Virus record (IMG/VR): IMGVR_UViG_3300027712_001108
Coordinates: 93,924-157,923 of that record
Direction: 5' to 3' (one strand)
DNA length: 64,000 bases
Source of the DNA: a virus
The stretch's first letter is position 1; every line of letters starts with the position of its first letter. Of this stretch, positions 31,601 to 40,400 are shown piece after piece. A program made the translations under genes and the position numbers. The notes below the pieces were generated by a model. The model worked only from the letters and a program-made list of their open reading frames with translations, was not told the origin of the DNA and made no database searches.

Positions 31601-33694
31601 ATAACTGGTACCGCAACAAGTATTATTGACGCATCGCAAGATCTTCGCGATGGCAAATATGGGCAGGCTGCATTAGATATGTTAGGTGCATTGCCTGGAT
31701 TTAAAATAGGCAAGTATCTGAGTCGTGGTTTGCAAAATGCAGTACATGCTATTAATAAAGGTGCACGAGCTGGCAATATAGGCAATGCCGCATCTAACCT
31801 GATTGGTAATACAATTGGATCTGCAAGTGAAAGCATTGCACCTAAGATGGGCGATCACGTCATGTTGGAATTGGCAGATGGTCGTATGATAGTTGCTCCT
31901 ATATCAGAGCTTCGCGGCAACAGTATGATTGTTACGCTGGATGAAACTGGACATCAATGGCTGGATGAAAGTCCAAGTCATGACGCACTTAAAATAGGTG
32001 ATGGCACACAGTCAATAAGCAGCACTGCACAGTTTTGGAACAGTATGATAGATACACTTGTGCATGATACTCCTTCAGGTTGGGCGCAGATGTTTGTCAA
32101 TTTGCAAAATACAACAGGTCATGCTGCAAGAACTATGCCAGCGCAATGGGCTAACATATGGAGACAACAACATATTGCACTGGGTGACGAAATTACTCGC
32201 GGTGATATGTTGACATGGGTAGACGAAGTTGAATCTGCAATAGACCGTAGCGGATTGACCGAATCATCACTGAATCCTGCAGGTGGTAGTAAACTGCGTG
32301 ACATGTTAGACAGCAAGGATGCTGCAATGCTGGCAGTTTGGATGTCTAGTCGTGCAGGTGGTAAAGGCATTAGTGTTGCAAAGTTTACCAAAGACAAAGC
32401 TGTACAGTGTGGATTGCCTGCCAATCATTGGTGGGGCAAAATCAAACACCTTGTAAACGAAACTGCTGATCCATATTCAATGGAAAAGCGTTACTACATT
32501 GTGCGTAAAACTTCATCCGCTGCACCTGTAGACGGCATCAGTGGATTCCATCGCAAGAGCCAAGCTGAGAAAAAGCTTGCCGCTATGAAGAATCCGGATC
32601 AGTATATGGTACGTGCAATAGACAGCACTAAACTGCCCAAAGATGAATTCGATGAAGCGGCAATACCTGGAATCAATACCAAAGACACACGCTACGACTA
32701 TTTTAAACATGGCAGATGGGTTATTATGGTCAGCAAGGAGCCGGTTCTGATGCCAGCACTAACTGGTCCTAATCCCAAGTACGTGGCCAAAGCAATACTA
32801 AGTGATGATCCGCGCAAGCAGCATATCAGTGTAGCAATGACACAGAATGGTGCGGTTGAAGCTGTGTCTAACAAGGCTATAGATGCCAATCGTGCTAGTT
32901 TAGATCCAAACGATTATGAAAACTACGTGATAGATTTTAACGTAGACTTCACTCGCGAATACATGGATCCAAAGACTGGACATTTCTTTAAGTTTACAAT
33001 TGGTGCAGATGGACAACCGCGACTAATCAGTGTAGGTCTAGAATGGTATCAAAAGTTTGGCACGGAGATGGATCAGTTGGGGTTCCGTCGTGCTAGCGAC
33101 AAGAGTTCGCGCAACATTGATACTCCTAATACCCCTACCTACAGCTTCCCAATAGGCAAGCCCATGGTCAAAAACTTGGGTCTCATACCAAACATGCGTT
33201 ACTCAGTTGAGTTAGAAAGCCAAGATGCCGATGGTAACGACGTGTTTATTATTAGCCCGCACAGCAGATATACAGGTGTGGGTACTCGCATGATGATGAG
33301 AACACCTGGCTTTATACTGGCTGCGGTGCCCAAGAATAAAACCGACACTCCCCCGAGCCAATATGTTAATGACATGCCTGGTCTTGCAAGTTCTGGACTT
33401 GACGAAGCAGAGTATAAAGGCAAAACTGTACCTCTTAGCAAACCCATACGTACCAGTCCCAGCGAAGGCGGCAAGTTCAAAGTCTATGTGAAAGATCCAA
33501 AAACTGGCAACATCAAAATGGTTCGCTTTGGTGATACAACTGGGCTCAGTATCAAGCGCGATGATCCCAAGCGCAGAAAAAACTATCGTGCTAGACATCA
33601 CTGCGAAAATCCAGGTCCTAAGACCAAAGCCAATTATTGGTCCTGTAAATTCTGGGCCAGTACACCTGTTAGTAAATTATTAAAGGGCAAATAA
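28646..33694 (+). CDS. Giant virion-associated-type protein with glycine zippers
   Basis: 1682 aa. ATG 28646 gives MKIKNITSRIKLAEAPGTG, a leader with LAE-A. Two related modules contain Gly/Ala membrane-like stretches (GYLGAMAGGAVGAWVGGVGA near residues 160-180; AAILGAAIARKLVG near 660). Between them lie a Pro/Thr linker and a long Ala/Glu coiled segment. Later regions include ALPGFKIGKYLSRGLQNAV, as in polymorphic pre-toxin regions, and DHVMLELADGRMIVAP. The tail RHHCENPGPKTKANYWSCKF is a zinc-like motif seen in many T4-like virion proteins. It could be an internal head protein ejected with DNA. A CTAAATAT box lies at 28602. Confidence 0.7.
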   Translation: MKIKNITSRIKLAEAPGTGQATQVRPATNVPRGMRNSTGNGPKKPTNFAANDNIVKKAADMIGSTGASAEEIVASPWYARWYDTFADGAKFAGKGAWNGVKIAGKVASKVALPLLACVAIYDGYTQITAIDKNDTNRRNKIIAIVTKLVADYGFPAVAGYLGAMAGGAVGAWVGGVGAAPGALIGGIAGEAAAFITQWQYGDNIDQAIEDLVDNVLMDAPPLRKATGTYTAPYDVSNDEQGAPLPYDDIVPNPIVNPNSNPVVDPSTPVVTKPAAVTASPTAQNTAKKPESKPKTAVTPSAASTTTRPPTAKLPVTTSTPTVPQTPKVTIPKTPTTATQPNYDELTFKQAFARARERARQLSPDDAGKYTFTWRGKPYQTNYKGSGTAARPNEPYISQKKQRGMMSTAPIKNPYENPKNESMNFAVDEGVLDVLGRLGTGIKGLFKGGKALTAAEKAAAEAAEVAAKAARALEKTLSNGRKYRYDELKKVWYDVEKEATIGKKAAQVNSASVEGRELYAIRSAKIDAEAAASAGTTASKITPEVKALLRKKPPESWTVAELTSLGLKIEDVPFLSAARSVGLDIAATADEIVKAPWYSAWSKLVHVTGVVSNNLLMAAINGAVPVFEAIGKLQQLDKNDPNYQRRRNEIWAECIAKIGVQATAAILGAAIARKLVGKVTANNKAKWVATLVGEFAGLTAEQIFIDPSIESIVQKASDVITGTTIPRGQVTDPTTGEPQTNADGTPANYGDVTNNPLYKKAYNWAVKSGYTGDGPARFAMMIYKQGPNGPLVNQLNETILVGWLYKQLQESTDARRTINIHNSIRSILAERTNADAIERVAFTLVESGIFNEDADSDNFMTNVTAAIAANTKGDKVGAQKALDAAKLNNPATGTDQTNQKKMLDQLTKANPSLAVPNTNPNSTQNQTPNPNATQSNVEEAGGIGGGMSGGAIHGQAVGANATEVIQAYNEFAAQYPIAKFLLDIAPITGTATSIIDASQDLRDGKYGQAALDMLGALPGFKIGKYLSRGLQNAVHAINKGARAGNIGNAASNLIGNTIGSASESIAPKMGDHVMLELADGRMIVAPISELRGNSMIVTLDETGHQWLDESPSHDALKIGDGTQSISSTAQFWNSMIDTLVHDTPSGWAQMFVNLQNTTGHAARTMPAQWANIWRQQHIALGDEITRGDMLTWVDEVESAIDRSGLTESSLNPAGGSKLRDMLDSKDAAMLAVWMSSRAGGKGISVAKFTKDKAVQCGLPANHWWGKIKHLVNETADPYSMEKRYYIVRKTSSAAPVDGISGFHRKSQAEKKLAAMKNPDQYMVRAIDSTKLPKDEFDEAAIPGINTKDTRYDYFKHGRWVIMVSKEPVLMPALTGPNPKYVAKAILSDDPRKQHISVAMTQNGAVEAVSNKAIDANRASLDPNDYENYVIDFNVDFTREYMDPKTGHFFKFTIGADGQPRLISVGLEWYQKFGTEMDQLGFRRASDKSSRNIDTPNTPTYSFPIGKPMVKNLGLIPNMRYSVELESQDADGNDVFIISPHSRYTGVGTRMMMRTPGFILAAVPKNKTDTPPSQYVNDMPGLASSGLDEAEYKGKTVPLSKPIRTSPSEGGKFKVYVKDPKTGNIKMVRFGDTTGLSIKRDDPKRRKNYRARHHCENPGPKTKANYWSCKFWASTPVSKLLKGK

Positions 33695-34323
33695 TGTACT
33701 ATATCATTTATAAAATAACAAACCATATTAATGGACGTTATTACATAGGTCGTCATGCAACTGATAATTTAGATGATGGTTATATGGGTAGTGGTAAAGG
33801 TATAAAGAATGCCATTGCAAAGTATGGTCTTGATAATTTTACTAAAGATATCATTGCTACAGCAGAAACTGCCGTGGATCTATGGCAATTAGAAAAAGAT
33901 ATTGTTAACGAAACAGTAGTTAAAGATCCGTTATCTTATAATATGTCATATGGTGGAAAACATTATCTTGACGGTTTGAAAAAATATGACGAGCAAGCAT
34001 TTATTGAACATCAAAGACAAGCAGGATTGCGCGGCGGCAAAGTATCTATAGCTACTCGCAATTCAGCATGGCATGCAAAAGGCGGATCAGCATCTAGTCG
34101 TAAAAAAGCAGCACTATATAAGTATAAGCTTACTACATCATCTGGGGATGTATTTGATCTAGACGGTAATAGTCTTAAAGCAATGTGCAAAGAAAACAAT
34201 TGGAATTATGATACATTAATATGGACCAGGCATAAAGATCGACCAGTATTATCGGGCCCTCTTGCAGGATTCAGATTAGACCAAATAAGCAAGCCTGTGG
34301 GCAAAATACTCAAAGGCAAGTGA
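33694..34323 (+). CDS. GIY-YIG endonuclease
   Basis: 209 aa, starting on the stop of the giant gene (TAATG). YYIIYKITNHINGRYYIGRH is the GIY-YIG motif (YKI...YYIG), followed by GYMGSGKGIKNAIAKYGLDN and the conserved Glu in WQLEKDIV, as in Seg-type nucleases. A C-terminal stretch (GNSLKAMCKENNWNYDTLIW) looks like a DNA-binding helix-turn-helix. Its last residues, KPVGKILKGK, mirror the last residues of the upstream giant protein, TPVSKLLKGK, a sign that it is inserted at the 3' end of that gene. Confidence 0.87.
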   Translation: MYYIIYKITNHINGRYYIGRHATDNLDDGYMGSGKGIKNAIAKYGLDNFTKDIIATAETAVDLWQLEKDIVNETVVKDPLSYNMSYGGKHYLDGLKKYDEQAFIEHQRQAGLRGGKVSIATRNSAWHAKGGSASSRKKAALYKYKLTTSSGDVFDLDGNSLKAMCKENNWNYDTLIWTRHKDRPVLSGPLAGFRLDQISKPVGKILKGK

Positions 34324-35033
34324 TGCGCAGCAGCCAGTTTATAACAGACGCTGTTGCACCTCGTAATATAAATGCTGCAAGCGAAGAAGAACAGCTTGCC
34401 GCAGTTGCCGACGATTATGGTATAATACGTGACATTGATAATCCCAGTGAGGCAGTGCAGCTAGCAGCAATAAACGAATATCCAGGTTCTATAATAGCCA
34501 TAGACAATCCCACTGAGCGTGTTAAGATGGTGGCAATAGAAAACTCGCCACATCTTATCAAACACATACCAGACCCTAGCGAAGAATTGCAATTCGCAGC
34601 AGTTTCGCAAAACTACCGACTCATTCAACATATATACAGGCCTGCACCTGCTGTGCAACGTTATGTAGTAGAAGAAACGCCCGAGTACATACGTTACATT
34701 AACGCACCAACAGAAGAAGTTCAACTACTAGCAGTATCTGCATCTCCTTGGAATATACAAGATATATGGGAACCAACCGCAGCAGTACAAAAACTTGCAG
34801 TAATCAACAATGCTGCTACCATGTTAGAGATCAGATCTGATATTGATCGTGCAATATTCAATGACGGTAAAGTCAAACAATCTATCATACGATATATGTT
34901 GAAGCTGATAAAAGACTCTTATAAAGAACGTGTGGTACGATATATGAACATATTAGAATACTATGATGTCAAGTGGCCAGATTTAGATGTGATACGTGAC
35001 ACTGTGAACTCAATACCAGATGACGACTATTAA
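34323..35033 (+). CDS. 22-residue-repeat protein with a C-terminal WPEL module
   Basis: 236 aa from ATG 34323 (TGATG overlap). The leader MRSSQFITDA resembles T4 capsid-targeting peptides (MKTYQEFIAE). Then seven units of about 22 residues follow the pattern (D/E)xPs-x-x-VQLAAVxxxxxxIxxI (for example NPTERVKMVAIENSPHLI), likely a helical solenoid. The last 50 residues end in YYDVKWPDLDVIRDTV, one copy of the WPEL repeat shared with downstream genes. Function unknown; a packaged or structural role is inferred from the leader and neighbours. Confidence 0.7.
   Translation: MRSSQFITDAVAPRNINAASEEEQLAAVADDYGIIRDIDNPSEAVQLAAINEYPGSIIAIDNPTERVKMVAIENSPHLIKHIPDPSEELQFAAVSQNYRLIQHIYRPAPAVQRYVVEETPEYIRYINAPTEEVQLLAVSASPWNIQDIWEPTAAVQKLAVINNAATMLEIRSDIDRAIFNDGKVKQSIIRYMLKLIKDSYKERVVRYMNILEYYDVKWPDLDVIRDTVNSIPDDDY
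34374..34832 (+). repeat. Seven 22-residue coding repeats
   Basis: Six full 66-nt units (34437-34832) after one degenerate 63-nt unit. At protein level each reads xxPsexVQxxAVxxxxxxIxxI. DNA identity between units is low, so the repeat is old. Confidence 0.75.
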
Positions 35034-35101
35034 TAGTAACATACAAAACCTGTATGTAACAACATGATCTATTAAGGACTGCTGTGTTGTGTAATTTCTT
35101 C

Positions 35102-35109
35102 CATAAATA
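35102..35109 (+). promoter_or_regulatory. Late-type box CATAAATA
   Basis: CATAAATA 16 bases before the start codon of the leader protein at 35126. Confidence 0.45.
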
Positions 35110-35125
35110 CCATGGGAGATTTGCA

Positions 35126-35590
35126 ATGAGACTAACAGACCTATACGGTGATCTTTTTGAGAACGCACCATCCATGGGCAAGATAGTGGCCGGATTGCCT
35201 CCCAGCTTTCAACATAGTATGCCTGCTACACATGCTTTTCCTGACATGGACAACTATTATGGATTTTATAGATTTGTTATAGCTATGGCAGGCGAATCGG
35301 GTGAACCGCACGAACCCGTCGATTATGAAATACCGTTACAAAGCAACATGCGAGACATACCCATTGCTGTTGCATATACAAAGCAAGAACACGAAATGAT
35401 ACACAGGACTGCCAGACGAATGGGCGCTAAACCAGATGAGCTTGCATATCATGGCAGTCAAGAACCACCTGACACATTTACAGTTAGTCCTGTTATAAAA
35501 TTTCAAATGAGTGAAGCTCAACAACGTAAGTTTAAAAGTCTATTGGCACTAAGCGAGGCAATGATTAATGCGTCTACTCGATCTGTTTGA
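35126..35590 (+). CDS. Leader-bearing protein, paralogous to N-terminus of the next gene
   Basis: 154 aa from ATG 35126 (GGGAGATTTGCA before it). Leader MRLTDLYGDLFEN carries LFE-N. The rest aligns by eye with residues 30-150 of the next protein: both have YxFYRFxxxMA / YLQYRFMSDMA, a KQEHEMIH / TPEELETV helix, SQEPPDTF / SQEPSWVN, and end FxMSEAQQRKFKSLL / FHMSEHKRSNKKLAGL. This is a local gene duplication in which the second copy gained enzymatic domains. It overlaps the next gene by 23 bases. Confidence 0.65.
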   Translation: MRLTDLYGDLFENAPSMGKIVAGLPPSFQHSMPATHAFPDMDNYYGFYRFVIAMAGESGEPHEPVDYEIPLQSNMRDIPIAVAYTKQEHEMIHRTARRMGAKPDELAYHGSQEPPDTFTVSPVIKFQMSEAQQRKFKSLLALSEAMINASTRSV

Positions 35591-37250
35591 AGAATTTGGA
35601 TCTGCAAAGATCGACCATGACATGGAAGCAACATTGCCGCCTGTTGCAATCATGCCAGAACTTAGCAACAGCAACAGCTATCTACAATATCGTTTTATGT
35701 CTGATATGGCTGCTGCAAGAGCAGTAGCAGCAGGCGAGGTTCAATTTAAGAAAATTGTACCATGGAGTCAGTATCTAACAGTAGTTGGGTATACACCAGA
35801 AGAACTTGAAACTGTGAGATTGGCATGTGAACAAAGTGGTATGAAGTTTGAAATGATCAATAACACAACAAGCCAAGAACCCAGTTGGGTTAATACTCTA
35901 AGCACTGTGATGCCGTTTCATATGAGTGAACACAAGCGTAGCAATAAAAAACTTGCAGGCTTATTTGAAAGTGACGGCAAGCAAGTACTAGTAATATACC
36001 CTGGGCATTTCCAGCCGTTACACCGTGGTCATCAAGCAGTATTTCAAAAACTACAAGAAGAATACGGTGACAATGTCTATATCGCAACCAGTGATAAAAC
36101 AAATAGTAATAATAGCCCATTTGACTACAATGACAAAACAGTTATGGCTCGTGCCGCCAATATACCACTTGATAAAGTTGTGCAGGTAAAATCCACTTAT
36201 AGCCCAGCTGAAATTACAAAATTATTCGATCCCAATAACACAGTGCTGATATTTGTAGTGGGTGTTAAGGATATGGAACTTGATCCGCGATTCAAGTTTG
36301 ATGATAAAAAAGACGGCACTAAATCATATTTGCAAAAGTTTAAAAACGAAGAAGTAGCTGAACCAATGAGCAAGCATGGTTATATCATGTCTGCACCTAC
36401 TGTTGAGTTTGAGTTGTTGGGCCAACCCGTCACCAGTGCTACACAAGTTAGAAAACTTTATGCTGCCAGCGACGATGCAAAGCGTGATAAAATACTGAAA
36501 GATCTCTATGGTAAACCCTCGTCTGAAATTAGAACCATGTTTGATCGCAAGTTGAGTCATTCGTCTACACAACTGAGCGAGTCTGTACATAGCGAAACTT
36601 TTATAGATAACATGCGCAAGTTTTTTGCAATTGCACAGCGTGACTTGGAACTGGATAGCTTGCCTAAGATAGTATGGACCAGTGACAGTACTGCCAAAGG
36701 CGAACGTCCTACCTTTGGTAAATTCCAAAACGACAATAACACAATCACTGTAAGCATTGTAAATCGCCATCCAATTGATATTATGCGCACATTGGCACAC
36801 GAACTTACACACTATAAACAACACATGACCAAAGGTTTAGATGCTAAAAGCGGCGATACAGGTAGTCCAGAAGAAGATGAAGCCAATGCCATTGCTGGAC
36901 AAATTATGCGTCACTTTGACGAAGAAAATCCAGACGCATTTGATATCAAGCCTGTTATAGCAGAACATATTGTTAGACACGGCAGTGGATATAGACTGCT
37001 TAGCAAAAAAACTGGCAAAAATCTCGGAGATTTCCCTACTAAAGCTGCGGCTGAAAAGCATGAACGTGAAGTACAATATTTCAAGCATGCATCTGAATCA
37101 GTCAATGAGGAAGTATGGGATCACCCTAATCCTGTTAAAAAGCATAAAAAGCTAAGCCCAGCTGACAAAGCTGCTGCCAAACGCAGAGCCGCAGCAGCAG
37201 GTAGAAAATATCCCAACATGGTAGATAATATCTGGGCTGCTAAACGATAA
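35568..37250 (+). CDS. Fusion: leader, paralog domain, nucleotidyltransferase, HExxH metallopeptidase
   Basis: 560 aa. Order: leader MRLLDLFEEFGS (LFE-E); paralogous domain to about residue 130; cytidylyltransferase fold with VIYPGHFQPLHRGHQAVF (HxGH) and VTSATQVRK at about 145-310; LSES linker near 340; a zinc metallopeptidase with IMRTLAHELTHYKQH and the third-ligand helix EDEANAIAGQIM at about 405-450; basic tail KLSPADKAAAKRRAAAAGRK. Joining NadM-like nucleotidyltransfer to a protease behind a capsid-type leader suggests packaged enzymes that may be cut apart at LxE sites. Substrates unknown. Confidence 0.78.
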   Translation: MRLLDLFEEFGSAKIDHDMEATLPPVAIMPELSNSNSYLQYRFMSDMAAARAVAAGEVQFKKIVPWSQYLTVVGYTPEELETVRLACEQSGMKFEMINNTTSQEPSWVNTLSTVMPFHMSEHKRSNKKLAGLFESDGKQVLVIYPGHFQPLHRGHQAVFQKLQEEYGDNVYIATSDKTNSNNSPFDYNDKTVMARAANIPLDKVVQVKSTYSPAEITKLFDPNNTVLIFVVGVKDMELDPRFKFDDKKDGTKSYLQKFKNEEVAEPMSKHGYIMSAPTVEFELLGQPVTSATQVRKLYAASDDAKRDKILKDLYGKPSSEIRTMFDRKLSHSSTQLSESVHSETFIDNMRKFFAIAQRDLELDSLPKIVWTSDSTAKGERPTFGKFQNDNNTITVSIVNRHPIDIMRTLAHELTHYKQHMTKGLDAKSGDTGSPEEDEANAIAGQIMRHFDEENPDAFDIKPVIAEHIVRHGSGYRLLSKKTGKNLGDFPTKAAAEKHEREVQYFKHASESVNEEVWDHPNPVKKHKKLSPADKAAAKRRAAAAGRKYPNMVDNIWAAKR

Positions 37251-37281
37251 CTAATGCTGCAACAGCACAATGGAGAGTAAC

Positions 37282-37443
37282 GTGAATTTATCCAATGCAG
37301 ATAAAGAACATATTGCTCGCATATTGTACGAAACTGTCAATCCTCATGGAAATTGGCTAACTGTATTACCAATGGAACGCCGCAATTGGATAGCAGGCGC
37401 TGTTAAATTGTATACGCTGGATTACACACCTCACGTTCGTTAA
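37282..37443 (+). CDS. 53-aa protein with GTG start
   Basis: GTG start at 37282 with TGGAGAGTAAC before it. The sequence (NADKEHIARILYETVNPHGN, WLTVLPMERRNWIAGAVKLY) is helical and its codon use matches neighbours. No family recognised. The stop codon lies within the following late-type promoter box. Confidence 0.5.
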   Translation: MNLSNADKEHIARILYETVNPHGNWLTVLPMERRNWIAGAVKLYTLDYTPHVR

Positions 37444-37449
37444 TAAATA
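37442..37449 (+). promoter_or_regulatory. Late-type box AATAAATA
   Basis: AATAAATA ends 5 bases before ATG 37455; a transcript starting from it would have almost no leader. Confidence 0.4.
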
Positions 37450-37454
37450 TCTAC

Positions 37455-40400
37455 ATGAAAATTATTAACATTATACCAAATACGCAATCTATATTTGAAG
37501 CAAAGGTTATCGGTGATTATCACCGAGGCATGTATAATGATGATGACGATGATGATGACGATAGCAGTTCATCGGGCTACAAACGTCGTATGCCACTCGG
37601 TAGTATACTGAATAAACATAAAAAATCTAGAAAAAAGAACGTTTCTTTACCCAGTAATACACCCCCAATCAGGTATGATTTGCCAGATTGGGACGCTGTG
37701 TTTGTTTTCACAGGGCATTTTAGAGATAGAATAGCAGAGCGCCATATCAATTATAATTTTATGGTAGATGAATTGTCTAACATTTTAGAAAAACACAAAG
37801 ATACTATTCAAAGTTTGCCAGATGATGAAGAATTCGTAATACGTGATAGATTCAGATTTAACAGTATAATTGTTGTACACCGTAATGATGATGGTAGTTC
37901 TACATATTATGCTGTAACTATGTTACCAGCCACCAAAGCACGTAGCACTTTTGAAAAATTCAAATATGTGTTTAACGAATCAGATGATAGACATCCAATT
38001 AAACTAGGTGATCTTGTTACTATGTCAAAAGGCATGGAAGATGCCGATTTTTGGATAGAATATCGCGGCAGTATTAATACAGTTGGTAAACCCAGTAAAG
38101 AATACGGTCCGCATAAACTTGGTATAAAAGTCACAGCAACTGATCGATTGGATCCAAAATATTTGTACTATATGTTTATGCATTTGCATAACCAAGGGCA
38201 GTTTGCAAAAATAGCCAACGGTACAACCAATCTAGTTAATATAAGAATACGCGACATTGCTAATATACCATTGGCAATGTCAGAATCTATTGCAGAAAAT
38301 GATGACGAACCGGTCAGGATAACGCTGCGAGGCTTTCCTAAAAGTCCAGACGATAGGCCGGAAGCAAGTGCTGCCAAGCGATGGATAGATCATCTGTATG
38401 CAACTCTGCCTACCAATCCGTTAAATCCAGACCAACTAGCACTGGTATACGGCGAAGGTGCAAATCAACAGATAGCACTGTTTGAGTTAGAACCAGTAAA
38501 GGGCGATCCAAAAACTGTCTATGTCAAGTGGTTCCAAGCATACCCAATGCGTCAGGGTGTAGGTACTAGAGCCATGAAAGAGTTGCAGGACATGGCAGGC
38601 AAAGCAGGTCTTAAACTGAACTTGATCAGCTGGAATCACGGTAAGGTACCAAGACGTGCGCTAGACAAGTTCTACAAAAAAGTGGGATTCAAACCCAGTT
38701 CTGGTAAACTAAGTGGTCTAACCTGGGATCCACTAAGTGAAACGGACGCTGTGACATTTGCAGGCAAAGATCCAAGAGAATTTACATCACCCAATGGTGG
38801 CAAAGCAGCAATGGTCATAGTTACTGCACAGGGATCGCGCTATCTTATAACAGATGATGGTATGGTGCTGCGCCATAAGTCTGCACATGCCAACACAGGC
38901 GGCGATGATCAAGGCCTTAAAAATTGGTCACAGCACATAGAATTTTATGATCCCAGTGAAAAAGTAGGCGGTACTACATTCCCGTTAGCAGTGTCTGCGT
39001 CTGTGAGTAAAAATCTACCAGTTGCATTAAGCAAAACACCCGATGGACTTCGTGCGCTGGCAATTTTAGACAATGGCAAGTGGCGTGTGGCTAAAATCAG
39101 TGATGTATTCAAACATGTTGCAAAAGATGATGTGCCGATTGCTGGCAAGTACAGCACAAGTCCCAAACTGCATTGGCATACCATGGATTACGATATCAAC
39201 AGCAAAGGTATGCTGTCTAGAGTACACCCTGGCAGTCCAGTGTCACACGGTGCTGTAATCAAGCATGCGGTAAACGAAAACGATGACGACTATGGTGTCG
39301 ATGACACACCCGACATAAAAGGTGCTAAAAAATGCATACAAGATGTCAAACGTGATTTTGATTCGTTGGGCGAATTGCCTGTTAATGGTTTACTAAGTGA
39401 TTTGCAATATCGTTACAATTTAGACAATGCAACTATCGGCAAGTTGATAGAACCTATTAAATCAGACATCGTTGTCTATATAAACACCATGTTAAATCAA
39501 GGCGGTCATCCTGTATACGGCGCAGTACGACGTATATATAAACTATTCCAATACGATATTGCGTGGCCGGAACTGTATAGTATACTGAATATGCATAGGC
39601 GGCATATTATAAAATACATGTTAGACAAAATTAAAGTCAATGACATTGGTGTAGTTCAAGAACAACTTCGACATTTAAAAGAAATGGGTATAGATTGGCC
39701 GGAACTAGTTACTATACGTAACAGCGTAGTACCCAACAACCTTATAGCAGAAGTAGGACCTGCCATTGACAATGTATACGGTCTTGGTGCAGTTGGCATA
39801 AGTGGTAATATCAACTATATGGGTCTTAGAGTATATGTAAAACCCAGTGTGTTTTTGAAACTTGCAGCCCGTCATCCTGATATGCAAACGGATTACATTC
39901 AGCAACACATGTCCGGCGGTAAAGCCATAGGTGCACCGTTTCTTGATATAAATATTCCCAGTGAATGGATAGATAAATCTTCTAGACATGATCAAGTGGC
40001 AGAAGGCGATTTGACCGAACCTGCCATGGTTATTGGGCATGAAGGTCGTCATCGCATGGCTGCTATCTTAAAAGACTATGGCGATGATCCCATTGAAACA
40101 CATTTGGTGTTTCGTGGACTGCGCCGCCGCCATATCACTGACAACATGATTGAACGACTGAACCAAGATATCGTCAATGAAAACGGTAGATTGTATCAAG
40201 GCTCGTGGTTTAATTTAACTGACGTAGTTACAGAAACTGATGATGACGATATTGATTTTGATACTAATTTTGTAGAACAGGACTTTTTAAAAGATCTACG
40301 TAACTATGGTATACTTGTTGCAATAACTGATATTTCAAATAAAGCCGAACGCGATGCCAGATTTTATCGCGATACTGCAATATATCATGACACTGTGATA

